Source of the DNA: JBKBKC01 sp046294265 | GTDB lineage: Bacteria; Pseudomonadota; Alphaproteobacteria; Rhodobacterales; Rhodobacteraceae | Assembly (NCBI GenBank): GCA_046294265.1 | Contig: JBKBKC010000014.1 | Coordinates: forward strand, 41,089-105,088 | Direction of reading: 5' to 3' | Length of the DNA stretch: 64,000 nt | Part shown: in pieces, positions 26,838 through 34,678 of the stretch | How the letters are laid out: each line of letters starts with the position of its first letter | How positions within the stretch are numbered: the first letter of the stretch is position 1 | Position numbers and translations under genes: made by a program | Notes under the pieces: model-generated | Databases searched by the model: none | Told to the model about the DNA's origin: nothing | The model's input: the letters and a program-made list of their open reading frames with translations, nothing else

Positions 26838-26895
26838 GGGGGGCGCTGCCCCCCGCGCTTTGCGCTCCCCCCGGGATATTTTAAGACAGAAGAAG
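26838..26895 (+). repeat. GGGATATTT hairpin element, site 6, inside the bhc operon
   Basis: Hairpin GGGGGGC-GCT-GCCCCCC (26838-26854), then CCCCCCGGGATATTTT and AAGACAGAAGAAG to 26895. It fills the bhcC-bhcD gap; the bhcD Shine-Dalgarno (AGGAG) starts right after the tail. Confidence 0.7.
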
Positions 26896-26909
26896 CAGGA
26901 GTGACGGCG

Positions 26910-27869
26910 ATGCTGATCGTGCCCGAGGCGCTGATTGCCGATCTCGTGTCGCCAGAGGACGCTTTTGTCGCCGTCGAGGCGACCTTTGCGGCCATGGCGC
27001 GCGGGGATGCTTACAACTTCCCCGTGGTGCGCGAAGCTTTGGGGGAGGGTCGGCAATACGGATTCAAGTCGGGGCTGGACCGGGCAGGCGCGATGCTGGG
27101 CGTCAAGGCTGGGGGGTATTTCCCGGGCAATGCCGCGCGGGGCATGATCAACCACCAGTCCAGCGTGTTCCTGTTCGATCCCGAGACCGGCCGCCCGGTG
27201 GCGATGGTGGGGGGCAACCTCTTGACCGCGCTGCGCACGGCGGCGGCGAGTGCCATTTCCATAGATCGACTGGCCCGGCGGGATGCGCGCGTGCTCGGCA
27301 TGGTGGGCGCGGGCCATCAGGCCGCGTTCCAATTGCGCGCTGCGGTAAGGGTGCGCGCGTTCGAGCGGGTGATCGGCTGGAACTACCACCCCGAGATGCT
27401 GGACCGTCTGGCCGCGGTTGCCGCCGAACTGGGCCTGCCCTTCGAGGGCGTCCCGCTGGAGCGGATGACCGAGGCCGATGCGATTGTCACCATCACCTCC
27501 TCTCCTGCCGCGAGTCTGATGGCAGCCCATGTCGCGCCTGGCACACATCTGGCCTGCATGGGCACCGATACGATCGGCAAGCAGGAGGTGGAGCCGACCC
27601 TCCTGGCCCGCGCGACGGTCTTTTGCGACGAGGTCGCGCAAAGCACCACCATCGGCGAGGCGCAGCACGCGGTGGCGGCGGGGCTGATCGCGCCCGGTTC
27701 GATCACGCCGCTGGGGGCGGTTCTGACCGGCGCACACCCCGGTCGCAGGACCGATGACGAGATCACGCTGTTCGACGGCACCGGTGTGGGCCTGCAGGAC
27801 ATCGCGGTTGCCGATGTGGCGCTGCGGCGCGCGCGTGAGCGCGGATTGGGCCATGAGGTCGGCGTCTGA
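26910..27869 (+). CDS. bhcD: Iminosuccinate reductase BhcD
   Basis: A 319-residue protein of the ornithine cyclodeaminase/mu-crystallin family. The Rossmann segment is VLGMVGAGHQAAFQL. Other family motifs are KAGGYFPGN, TALRTAAASAIS and MGTDTIGKQEVE. In the cycle it reduces iminosuccinate to L-aspartate with NAD(P)H, regenerating the amino donor for BhcA. I prefer the ATG at 26910 (AGGAG eight bases upstream) over the in-frame GTG at 26901, which sits on the Shine-Dalgarno itself. It is the last recognised bhc gene; another repeat element follows. Confidence 0.92.
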   Translation: MLIVPEALIADLVSPEDAFVAVEATFAAMARGDAYNFPVVREALGEGRQYGFKSGLDRAGAMLGVKAGGYFPGNAARGMINHQSSVFLFDPETGRPVAMVGGNLLTALRTAAASAISIDRLARRDARVLGMVGAGHQAAFQLRAAVRVRAFERVIGWNYHPEMLDRLAAVAAELGLPFEGVPLERMTEADAIVTITSSPAASLMAAHVAPGTHLACMGTDTIGKQEVEPTLLARATVFCDEVAQSTTIGEAQHAVAAGLIAPGSITPLGAVLTGAHPGRRTDDEITLFDGTGVGLQDIAVADVALRRARERGLGHEVGV

Positions 27870-27875
27870 TCGCCT

Positions 27876-27943
27876 TTTCCTGATGGACGGAAATATCCTC
27901 GGGGGGTGAGCCCGGAACGGGCGAGGGGGGCAGACGGCCCCCC
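27876..27943 (-). repeat. GGGATATTT hairpin element, site 7
   Basis: Minus-strand copy after bhcD: GGGGGGC / GCCCCCC and GCCCG / CGGGC hairpins, then CCCGAGGATATTTCCG and GTCCATCAGGAAAAGG. The sequence is more diverged than the other sites. It separates the bhc genes from the GAPDH-like gene. Confidence 0.55.
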
Positions 27944-28057
27944 ATTCGCGGTCAAGGCAGGTGGAGTGACCTGTGACCATCACAAGATTTCCGCCGCTGC
28001 GGCCTTGCCCGTCGGCCCGGGCAGGTGTTGTGTGACGGCGCGTGCCGGGGGGATGCG

Positions 28058-29050
28058 ATGCGGGTCTTCATCAACGGGTTTGGGCGGATCGGGCGGTCGG
28101 TGCTGCGGGCCTGGGCGCAGCACCCGGCGCGCTGGCCTGGGTTGGAGGTGGTCGGGATCAACGACATCGCGGCCCCGGACATTTGCGCGCATCTTTTTGA
28201 ATATGACAGCGTGTTCGGCCCATGGCGCGGCACTGTTGCCTTCTCCGGGGGTGCGCTGGTGGTGGATGGGCGGGCGATCCCGCTCTCGCGCCTGTCCGAC
28301 CTGTCGGAGCTTGACCTCGCGGGGGTCGATCTGGTGATGGAATGCACCGGGCGCGCCGACAGCGCCGAGGTGGCGGGCCGGGGCCTTGCCGCAGGGGCGG
28401 CGCGGGTGCTGGTGTCGGGGCCGTCGAAGGCGGCGGAGTTGACCGTGGTTCTGGGTGCCAACGACGGTGACCTTTCCCGTCAGCGCATCGTGTCCAACGC
28501 GTCCTGCACCACCAACGCGCTTGCCCCGCTCGTGGCGCTGCTTGAGCGGGACTGGGGCGTGGTCAGCGGGTCGATGACCACGGTGCATTGCTATACCGGC
28601 AGCCAGCCCACGGTGGACATGCCGGCCGCCGATCTCGCGCGGTCGCGGGCAGCGGCGCTGTCGATGGTGCCCACCACCACCTCGGCCTCGCGCCTCCTGG
28701 ATACGGTGTTGCCGGGGGTGGCGGGGCGGATCATGGGCTCGGCGGTGCGGGTACCGGTGGCGAGCGTCTCGTGCGTGGACCTGACGGTGATGACCGCGCG
28801 GCCCGCGACGGTTCAGGCCGTGAATGCGGCCATTCGCGCCGCAGGCGGGGTGATCGGGGCAACCGACCGGGTGCTGGTGTCCAGCGACCTGCGCGCGCGG
28901 CCCGAGAGCATCGTGATGGCCACACCCGAAACCCGCATGACGCCGCAAGGCCTGCTGCGAGTGTTCGGCTGGTATGACAACGAATGGGGTTTTTCCAACC
29001 GGATGCTGGACGTGGCGATGCGGATGGCGGGCCCGGCGCGCCGCCCCTGA
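28058..29050 (+). CDS. Divergent type I glyceraldehyde-3-phosphate dehydrogenase-like protein
   Basis: A 330-residue protein with the GAPDH layout. The NAD fold is NGFGRIGRSV, the catalytic cysteine is Cys150 in SNASCTTNALAP, the catalytic histidine is His177 in TTVHCYTGSQPTVD, and the C-terminal WYDNEWGFSNRMLD is present. It departs from housekeeping GAPDH: the second Cys (CTTNC) is Ala, and the phosphate loop and the SxPSKD strand are altered (SGPSKAAEL). The arginine pattern RSRAAALS is kept. It may be a second GAPDH, an erythrose-4-phosphate dehydrogenase-like enzyme, or act on another phosphorylated aldehyde. The start at 28058 has GGGGGGATG ahead. Proximity to bhc may reflect gluconeogenic flow from C2 carbon. 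Confidence 0.8.
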   Translation: MRVFINGFGRIGRSVLRAWAQHPARWPGLEVVGINDIAAPDICAHLFEYDSVFGPWRGTVAFSGGALVVDGRAIPLSRLSDLSELDLAGVDLVMECTGRADSAEVAGRGLAAGAARVLVSGPSKAAELTVVLGANDGDLSRQRIVSNASCTTNALAPLVALLERDWGVVSGSMTTVHCYTGSQPTVDMPAADLARSRAAALSMVPTTTSASRLLDTVLPGVAGRIMGSAVRVPVASVSCVDLTVMTARPATVQAVNAAIRAAGGVIGATDRVLVSSDLRARPESIVMATPETRMTPQGLLRVFGWYDNEWGFSNRMLDVAMRMAGPARRP

Positions 29051-29093
29051 TTCTGCCGTTGCGGGCGGGGATGCGGCGCTGCGGCGAATGGTT

Positions 29094-29111
29094 GCGCTGC
29101 AGATGCAGCGC
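29094..29111. terminator. Hairpin after the GAPDH-like gene
   Basis: Perfect stem GCGCTGCA / TGCAGCGC with a GA turn, 44 bp after the stop. There is no T-run, so it is only a candidate for a Rho-assisted 3' end. Confidence 0.4.
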
Positions 29112-29194
29112 CAAAGCGTCGCAGGGCTGTCACATGCGCAGGGCAGGGTGCCCGCGTATGCGGTTTTGCGGTCACGAGGCCGCGACCTTCACGG

Positions 29195-29223
29195 TTGCGG
29201 GGTGTGAAGCCCTCTGCTACACG
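29195..29223 (+). promoter_or_regulatory. Possible atp operon promoter
   Basis: TTGCGG at 29195-29200 and TACACG at 29218-29223 with 17 bases between, about 105 bp upstream of the atpH start. The hexamers are poor matches, and the assignment rests on position in the 277-bp gap. Nothing else recognisable lies in that gap apart from the hairpin at 29094. Confidence 0.3.
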
Positions 29224-29327
29224 CGGGGCCGAAATGCAGCGCCGGAAGGGACTTCGGGTGCTACGAAATGCTCTTGTGCGCCGCGTCCCTTGTGGGCGAC
29301 GCGGGGCCAGACAACGGAAGGAACGTC

Positions 29328-29888
29328 GTGTCGGACTCTCTTTCGATCTCTTCCGGAATTGCCTCCCGCTACGCGCAGGCCCTGTTCGAACTGGCCAAAG
29401 ACGCGCAGGCCCTGCCGGTGCTGGATACCGATACGGATGCGCTTGACGCCGTGCTGACCGAAAGCGCCGACTTGCGCGACCTCATCTCCAGCCCGCTCTA
29501 TTCGCGCGAGGACCAGGGCGCCGCGATGTCGGCGGTGGCGGCCAAAATGGGCCTGTCGCCGCTGTTTGCCAACACCATCGCGCTGATGGCGCAGAAGCGG
29601 CGGCTGTTCGTGCTGCCGCAACTGGTGGCGCGCCTGCGCGATCTGATCGCCACCGAAAAGGGCCAGATCACCGCCGAGGTGACATCCGCGATCGCGCTGA
29701 CAGAGGCGCAGATGCAGGCGCTCTCCGATACGATCAAGGCCCGCGTGGGCCGCGACGTGAAACTGAAAACGGCCGTCGATGACACGCTCATCGGTGGTCT
29801 TGTCGTCAAGGTCGGCTCCACGATGATCGACAGCTCGATCCGTGCCAAGCTCGCCTCCCTCCAGAACGCCATGAAAGAGGTCGGATAA
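29328..29888 (+). CDS. atpH: ATP synthase F1 subunit delta
   Basis: A 186-residue delta (OSCP) subunit forming the top of the peripheral stalk. The helical N-terminal part has IASRYAQALFELA, and the C-terminal signature VDDTLIGGLVVKVGSTMIDSS is fully conserved. The start is GTG at 29328 with GGAAGGAACGTC upstream; in-frame codons farther up are not part of the family. It is the first gene of atpHAGDC. In alphaproteobacteria the F0 genes atpI-B-E-F lie elsewhere, consistent with their absence here. Confidence 0.95.
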   Translation: MSDSLSISSGIASRYAQALFELAKDAQALPVLDTDTDALDAVLTESADLRDLISSPLYSREDQGAAMSAVAAKMGLSPLFANTIALMAQKRRLFVLPQLVARLRDLIATEKGQITAEVTSAIALTEAQMQALSDTIKARVGRDVKLKTAVDDTLIGGLVVKVGSTMIDSSIRAKLASLQNAMKEVG

Positions 29889-29889
29889 C

Positions 29890-31428
29890 ATGGGAATCCA
29901 GGCTGCCGAGATCTCCGCGATCCTGAAAGAGCAGATCAAGAATTTCGGCATGGACGCCGAGGTGGCCGAGATTGGCCGCGTGCTGAGCGTCGGTGACGGG
30001 ATCGCCCGTGTTCATGGCCTCGACAATGTGCAGGCTGGCGAGATGGTCGAGTTTCCGGGCGGCATCCGGGGCATGGCGCTGAACCTTGAGGTGGACAACG
30101 TCGGAATCGTGATCTTCGGCGACGACCGCTCGATCAAGGAAGGCGACGTTGTCAAGCGCACCAAGTCCATCGTGGACGTGCCGGTGGGCGATGGCCTCTT
30201 GGGCCGCGTGGTCGATGGCCTGGGCAACCCGATCGACGGAAAGGGGCCCATCGCGACGACCGAGCGCCGCGTGGCGGATGTCAAGGCGCCGGGGATCATT
30301 CCCCGGAAATCGGTGCATGAGCCGATGGCCACGGGGCTGAAATCCATCGACGCGATGACGCCGGTGGGCCGCGGCCAGCGCGAGTTGATCATCGGCGACC
30401 GCCAGACCGGCAAGACCGCCGTGGCGCTGGACACGATCCTGAACCAGAAGGTCTATAACGACGCGGCGGGCGACGACGAATACAAGAAGCTGTATTGCGT
30501 CTATGTCGCCATCGGGCAAAAGCGGTCAACCGTCGCCCAGCTGGTGAAGAAGCTGGAAGAGACGGGGGCCATCGCCTACACCATCGTCGTGGCGGCCACC
30601 GCGTCGGACCCTGCGCCGATGCAGTTCCTCGCCCCTTATTCTGCAACCGCCATGGCCGAGTTTTTCCGCGACAACGGCCGCCACGCGCTGATCATCTATG
30701 ATGACCTCTCGAAACAGGCCGTGGCCTACCGCCAGATGTCGCTCTTGCTGCGCCGCCCGCCGGGGCGCGAGGCCTATCCGGGCGACGTGTTCTACCTGCA
30801 CTCGCGTCTGCTGGAGCGGTCGGCAAAACTGAACGAGGATTTCGGCTCGGGCTCGCTGACCGCGCTGCCGATCATCGAGACGCAGGCCGGGGACATTTCG
30901 GCCTATATCCCCACGAACGTGATCTCGATCACCGACGGTCAGATCTTCCTGGAAAGCGAGCTGTTCTATCAGGGCGTGCGCCCGGCGGTGAACACCGGCC
31001 TGTCGGTCAGCCGCGTGGGTTCCGCCGCGCAGACCAGCGCGATGAAGTCGGTGGCGGGCAAGATCAAGCTGGAGCTGGCGCAATACCGCGAGATGGCGGC
31101 ATTCGCGCAGTTCGGCTCGGACCTTGACGCCTCGACCCAGGCGCTGCTCAACCGCGGCGCGCGCCTGACCGAGCTGATGAAGCAGGCGCAATACGCGCCG
31201 CTGACCAATGCCGAGCAGGTGGTGGTGATCTGCGCGGGCACGCTCGGGTTCCTCGACAAGGTCGCGGTCAAGGATGTGGGCCGGTTCGAGGCGGGGCTGT
31301 TGAAATACATGCGCTCGACGGGCCGCGCCCTTCTGGACGACATCACCCAGAACGACCGCAAGGTGGCGGGCGATCTGGAAAAGGCGATCCGCGCGGCCAT
31401 CGAGGCCTTCGCCAAAGACTTCGCCTGA
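29890..31428 (+). CDS. atpA: ATP synthase F1 subunit alpha
   Basis: A 512-residue nucleotide-binding, non-catalytic subunit. Walker A is GDRQTGKTA, with later VYVAIGQKRSTVAQ and the conserved ALIIYDDLSKQA. The Arg-finger region PAVNTGLSVSRVGSAAQ is intact. Length and all motifs are normal. One base separates it from the atpH stop. Confidence 0.98.
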   Translation: MGIQAAEISAILKEQIKNFGMDAEVAEIGRVLSVGDGIARVHGLDNVQAGEMVEFPGGIRGMALNLEVDNVGIVIFGDDRSIKEGDVVKRTKSIVDVPVGDGLLGRVVDGLGNPIDGKGPIATTERRVADVKAPGIIPRKSVHEPMATGLKSIDAMTPVGRGQRELIIGDRQTGKTAVALDTILNQKVYNDAAGDDEYKKLYCVYVAIGQKRSTVAQLVKKLEETGAIAYTIVVAATASDPAPMQFLAPYSATAMAEFFRDNGRHALIIYDDLSKQAVAYRQMSLLLRRPPGREAYPGDVFYLHSRLLERSAKLNEDFGSGSLTALPIIETQAGDISAYIPTNVISITDGQIFLESELFYQGVRPAVNTGLSVSRVGSAAQTSAMKSVAGKIKLELAQYREMAAFAQFGSDLDASTQALLNRGARLTELMKQAQYAPLTNAEQVVVICAGTLGFLDKVAVKDVGRFEAGLLKYMRSTGRALLDDITQNDRKVAGDLEKAIRAAIEAFAKDFA

Positions 31429-31446
31429 GCGGCCGGGGGATAGGGT

Positions 31447-32313
31447 ATGCCCAGCCTCAAGGCACTCAAGAACCGGATCGGCAGCGTCAAGAACACGCGC
31501 AAGATCACCAAGGCCATGCAAATGGTCGCCGCCGCCAAACTGCGCCGCGCGCAGGATGCGGCCGAGGCCGCGCGACCCTATGCCGAGCGCATGACCGGCG
31601 TGATCGCGGGGCTCGCGGCGGGGCAGAACGGTTCGCCCACGGCGCCGCGCCTGCTGGCGGGCACTGGGGCCGACAAGGTGCATCTGCTGGTGGTCATGAC
31701 GGCCGAGCGGGGTCTTTGCGGCGGCTTCAACTCCTCGATCTCGCGCCTGGCACGACTGCGGGCAAATGAACTGCTCGCGCAGGGCAAGACGGTCAAGATC
31801 CTGACCGTGGGCAAGAAGGGCCGCGAGGCGCTCAAGCGCGATCTTGGCGCCTATTTCGTGGGGCACGTTGACCTGACGGAGATCAAGCGCGTGGGCTATG
31901 CCCAGGCGGCGGGGATCGCCAAGGACGTGCTCGGGCGCTTCGACGCGGGCGAATACGATGTGGCAACGCTGTTCTTCAGCCGCTTCCAGTCGGTCATCAG
32001 CCAGGTCCCGACGGCGCAGCGCATCATTCCCGCCGATTTCGCGGAAACCGGGGTGACCTCGCTTTACGACTACGAGCCGGGCGAGGAAGAGATCCTGACC
32101 GACCTCTTGCCGCGCGGGGTGGCCACGCAGATCTTCACGGCCTTGCTGGAAAACGCGGCCTCCGAACAGGGCGCGCGGATGTCGGCGATGGACAACGCCA
32201 CGCGCAACGCGGGCGACATGATCAACCGACTGACGATCCAGTATAACCGCAGCCGCCAGGCCGCGATCACCAAAGAGCTTATCGAAATCATCTCGGGCGC
32301 CGAGGCGCTCTGA
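31447..32313 (+). CDS. atpG: ATP synthase F1 subunit gamma
   Basis: A 288-residue central-stalk subunit. The N-terminal helix SLKALKNRIGSVKNTRKITKAM and the C-terminal helix with ARMSAMDNATRNAGDMI are both strongly conserved; together they form the rotating coiled coil. TAERGLCGGFNSS is also typical. The spacing to atpA is 18 bp with a GGGGGATAGGGT leader. Confidence 0.98.
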   Translation: MPSLKALKNRIGSVKNTRKITKAMQMVAAAKLRRAQDAAEAARPYAERMTGVIAGLAAGQNGSPTAPRLLAGTGADKVHLLVVMTAERGLCGGFNSSISRLARLRANELLAQGKTVKILTVGKKGREALKRDLGAYFVGHVDLTEIKRVGYAQAAGIAKDVLGRFDAGEYDVATLFFSRFQSVISQVPTAQRIIPADFAETGVTSLYDYEPGEEEILTDLLPRGVATQIFTALLENAASEQGARMSAMDNATRNAGDMINRLTIQYNRSRQAAITKELIEIISGAEAL

Positions 32314-32331
32314 GTTCAGCGGAGAAACGAC

Positions 32332-33786
32332 ATGGCAAAGGCATCCACGCCCAAGGCATCCACGCCCAAGGCAACGGGCAAGGTAACGCAGGTGATCGGC
32401 GCCGTGGTGGACGTGCAGTTCGAGGGCGATCTGCCGGCCATCCTGAACGCCATCGAAACCACCAACAACGGCAAGCGGCTGGTGCTGGAGGTTGCGCAGC
32501 ATCTGGGCGAGAATACCGTCCGCTGCATCGCCATGGACGCCACCGAGGGGTTGGTGCGCGGCGCCCCCGTCACCGACATGGGCGGCCCGATCTCGGTGCC
32601 CGTGGGTGACCTGACGCTCGGCCGCATCCTGAACGTGGTGGGCGACGCCATCGACGAGAAGGGCAACATCGAGGACGCGCCGCGCCGCGCGATCCACCAG
32701 CCCGCCCCCGATTTCGCCAGCCAATCGACCGAGGCAACCATCCTCGTGACCGGCATCAAGGTGATCGACCTGCTGGCCCCCTATTCCAAGGGCGGCAAGA
32801 TCGGCCTCTTCGGTGGTGCGGGCGTGGGCAAGACCGTGCTGATCCAGGAGCTGATCAACAACATCGCCAAGGTGCACTCGGGCTATTCGGTCTTCGCGGG
32901 CGTGGGGGAACGCACGCGCGAAGGGAACGACCTCTATCACGAATTCATCGACTCTGGCGTCATCAACATCGAGGACCTGTCGAAATCCAAGGTGGCCCTC
33001 GTCTATGGCCAGATGAACGAACCGCCGGGTGCGCGCGCCCGCGTGGCGCTGACCGGCCTGACGCTGGCCGAACAGTTCCGCGACCAGTCGGGCTCGGACG
33101 TGCTGTTCTTCGTGGACAACATCTTCCGCTTTACCCAAGCGGGTTCCGAGGTGTCCGCGCTTCTGGGCCGCATCCCCTCCGCCGTGGGCTATCAGCCGAC
33201 GCTGGCGACTGACATGGGGCAGCTGCAAGAGCGGATCACCTCTACCAAGTCGGGCTCCATCACCTCGGTGCAGGCGATCTATGTGCCCGCCGATGACCTG
33301 ACCGACCCCGCGCCCGCAACGTCGTTTGCGCACCTCGACGCCACCACCACGCTGAACCGTGCGATCTCGGAGCTTGGCATCTACCCGGCCGTGGACCCGC
33401 TGGACTCGACCAGCCGCCTGATGGACCCGCAGATCCTGGGCGAAGAGCACTACAACGTCGCCCGGTCGGTGCAGGGGATCCTGCAACGCTACAAGTCGCT
33501 GCAGGACATCATCGCCATCCTCGGCATGGACGAGTTGAGCGAAGAGGACAAGCTGACCGTGGCCCGTGCCCGGAAGATCCAGCGCTTCCTGTCGCAGCCC
33601 TTCGACGTGGCTCAGGTGTTCACCGGCTCGCCCGGCGTGCAGGTGCCGCTGGAAAAGACCATCGCGAGCTTCAAGGCCGTGGTGGCGGGCGAGTATGACC
33701 ATCTGCCAGAGGCCGCCTTCTACATGGTGGGAGACATTGACGAGGCAGTGGCCAAGGCGCAGAAGATGGCCGCGGCAGCGGCGTAA
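32332..33786 (+). CDS. atpD: ATP synthase F1 subunit beta
   Basis: A 484-residue catalytic subunit. Walker A is GGAGVGKTV, the catalytic Glu region is GVGERTREGND, and Walker B is VLFFVDNIFRFTQAG, followed by the ALLGRIPSAVGYQPTL loop. The N terminus is unusual: a 15-base unit is duplicated exactly (32341-32370), giving the pentapeptide ASTPK twice before ATGKVTQVIG. Everything else is standard. Linker length in front of the first beta strand varies between species, so the duplication is probably tolerated. Confidence 0.98.
   Translation: MAKASTPKASTPKATGKVTQVIGAVVDVQFEGDLPAILNAIETTNNGKRLVLEVAQHLGENTVRCIAMDATEGLVRGAPVTDMGGPISVPVGDLTLGRILNVVGDAIDEKGNIEDAPRRAIHQPAPDFASQSTEATILVTGIKVIDLLAPYSKGGKIGLFGGAGVGKTVLIQELINNIAKVHSGYSVFAGVGERTREGNDLYHEFIDSGVINIEDLSKSKVALVYGQMNEPPGARARVALTGLTLAEQFRDQSGSDVLFFVDNIFRFTQAGSEVSALLGRIPSAVGYQPTLATDMGQLQERITSTKSGSITSVQAIYVPADDLTDPAPATSFAHLDATTTLNRAISELGIYPAVDPLDSTSRLMDPQILGEEHYNVARSVQGILQRYKSLQDIIAILGMDELSEEDKLTVARARKIQRFLSQPFDVAQVFTGSPGVQVPLEKTIASFKAVVAGEYDHLPEAAFYMVGDIDEAVAKAQKMAAAAA
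32341..32370 (+). repeat. Exact 15-bp tandem duplication in atpD
   Basis: GCATCCACGCCCAAG occurs twice in direct succession (32341-32355, 32356-32370), encoding ASTPK-ASTPK near the start of the beta subunit. The lack of any difference suggests a recent slippage or duplication event. Confidence 0.85.
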
Positions 33787-33795
33787 GGGGGCGAC

Positions 33796-34188
33796 ATGCC
33801 GGTGCAATTCGATCTGGTCAGCCCCGAACGGCGCCTGGCGTCGGTCACCGCGACCGAAGTGCAGCTTCCCGGGGCCGATGGCGACCTGACGGCGATGGAG
33901 GGGCACACGCCCACCATCACCACGCTGCGCCCCGGCATCCTGCGGGCCGTGGCGGCCGAGGGGACCAAGGCCTTTGTCGTGACCGGCGGCTTTGCCGAGA
34001 TCACCGCCAAGGGTGTCACGGTGCTGGCCGAGCGTGCCGTGCCGGTGGAAGAGGTGACAGGCCCCATGGTCGATGCCATGGTGGCCGAGGCGCGCGAGGC
34101 CGCGGCGGCCGCCGCGCCCGACGCGCGCGATGCCGCTGACAAGCTGGTGGGCGACATTCTGGCGATCAAGGCCGCCACCGGGCACTGA
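33796..34188 (+). CDS. atpC: ATP synthase F1 subunit epsilon
   Basis: A 130-residue rotor subunit. The beta-sandwich domain shows VQFDLVSPERRL and EVQLPGADGDLTAMEGHTP. A TAKGVTVLAERAV segment and an Ala-rich C-terminal helix follow. It regulates ATP hydrolysis and links gamma to the c-ring. It ends the operon, followed after 23 bp by a strong terminator. Confidence 0.97.
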   Translation: MPVQFDLVSPERRLASVTATEVQLPGADGDLTAMEGHTPTITTLRPGILRAVAAEGTKAFVVTGGFAEITAKGVTVLAERAVPVEEVTGPMVDAMVAEAREAAAAAAPDARDAADKLVGDILAIKAATGH

Positions 34189-34211
34189 CGGCGCAGGAAG
34201 AAGGTCACGGG

Positions 34212-34237
34212 GGGCTCCGTCTGGGCGGAGCCCTTTT
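34212..34237 (+). terminator. Rho-independent terminator of atpHAGDC
   Basis: Stem GGGCTCCG / CGGAGCCC (34212-34219, 34226-34233) with a TCTGGG loop and a TTTT run directly after, 24 bp past the atpC stop. Confidence 0.85.
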
Positions 34238-34311
34238 GTCATGCTAAGGAAACATTTCACGGTTTCGCGCGTTCATGGGACGGGGCGGCATTGGCCAAAG
34301 GCAAGTCAGAC

Positions 34312-34662
34312 ATGAAGCGGTTTTCGGCATCCTCGGTCGGCGTGGTGCAAGGCAGCCGCGTGCTGTTCTCTGACTTTGCCGACGGCGGCCCTATGTGGAC
34401 GGGTCAGGGCCCCCGCGAAAGCCGCCACGTGATCGCCTTCAAGGAGCCGTTTCTGGAGGCCCCGGCGGTGACTGTGGGCATCTCGATGTGGGACCTCGAC
34501 CAGAAAACCAACGTCCGCGCCGATATCGTGGCCGACAAGGTGACCGAGACGGGATTTCACATTGTGTTCAAGACCTGGGGCGACACCCGCGTGGCCCGCA
34601 TCCGCGCCGACTGGATGGCCATAGGCCCGGTGCGAGACGAGGATGACTGGGACGTGGGATAA
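34312..34662 (+). CDS. H-type lectin domain protein
   Basis: A 116-residue single-domain protein. The pattern RHVIAFKEPFLEAPAVTVGISMWD, then TETGFHIVFKTWGDTRVARIRADWMAIG, matches the H-type lectin fold (six-stranded sandwich, first described in snail agglutinins binding GalNAc). No signal peptide is visible, so it is probably cytoplasmic or exported by another route. The ATG at 34312 is chosen over the in-frame TTG at 34291. It follows the atp terminator by 74 bp and ends 16 bp from convergent prs. Ligand and function are unknown. Confidence 0.8.
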   Translation: MKRFSASSVGVVQGSRVLFSDFADGGPMWTGQGPRESRHVIAFKEPFLEAPAVTVGISMWDLDQKTNVRADIVADKVTETGFHIVFKTWGDTRVARIRADWMAIGPVRDEDDWDVG

Positions 34663-34678
34663 ACGCCGCCCCTCAACC

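Noticed and set aside
30526..34260. Very long open frame on the minus strand opposite the atp genes
   Set aside because: It mirrors highly conserved atpA-atpG-atpD-atpC coding sequence; codon bias of GC-rich genes keeps the antisense frame open. Its translation is His/Arg/Gly-rich and matches nothing.
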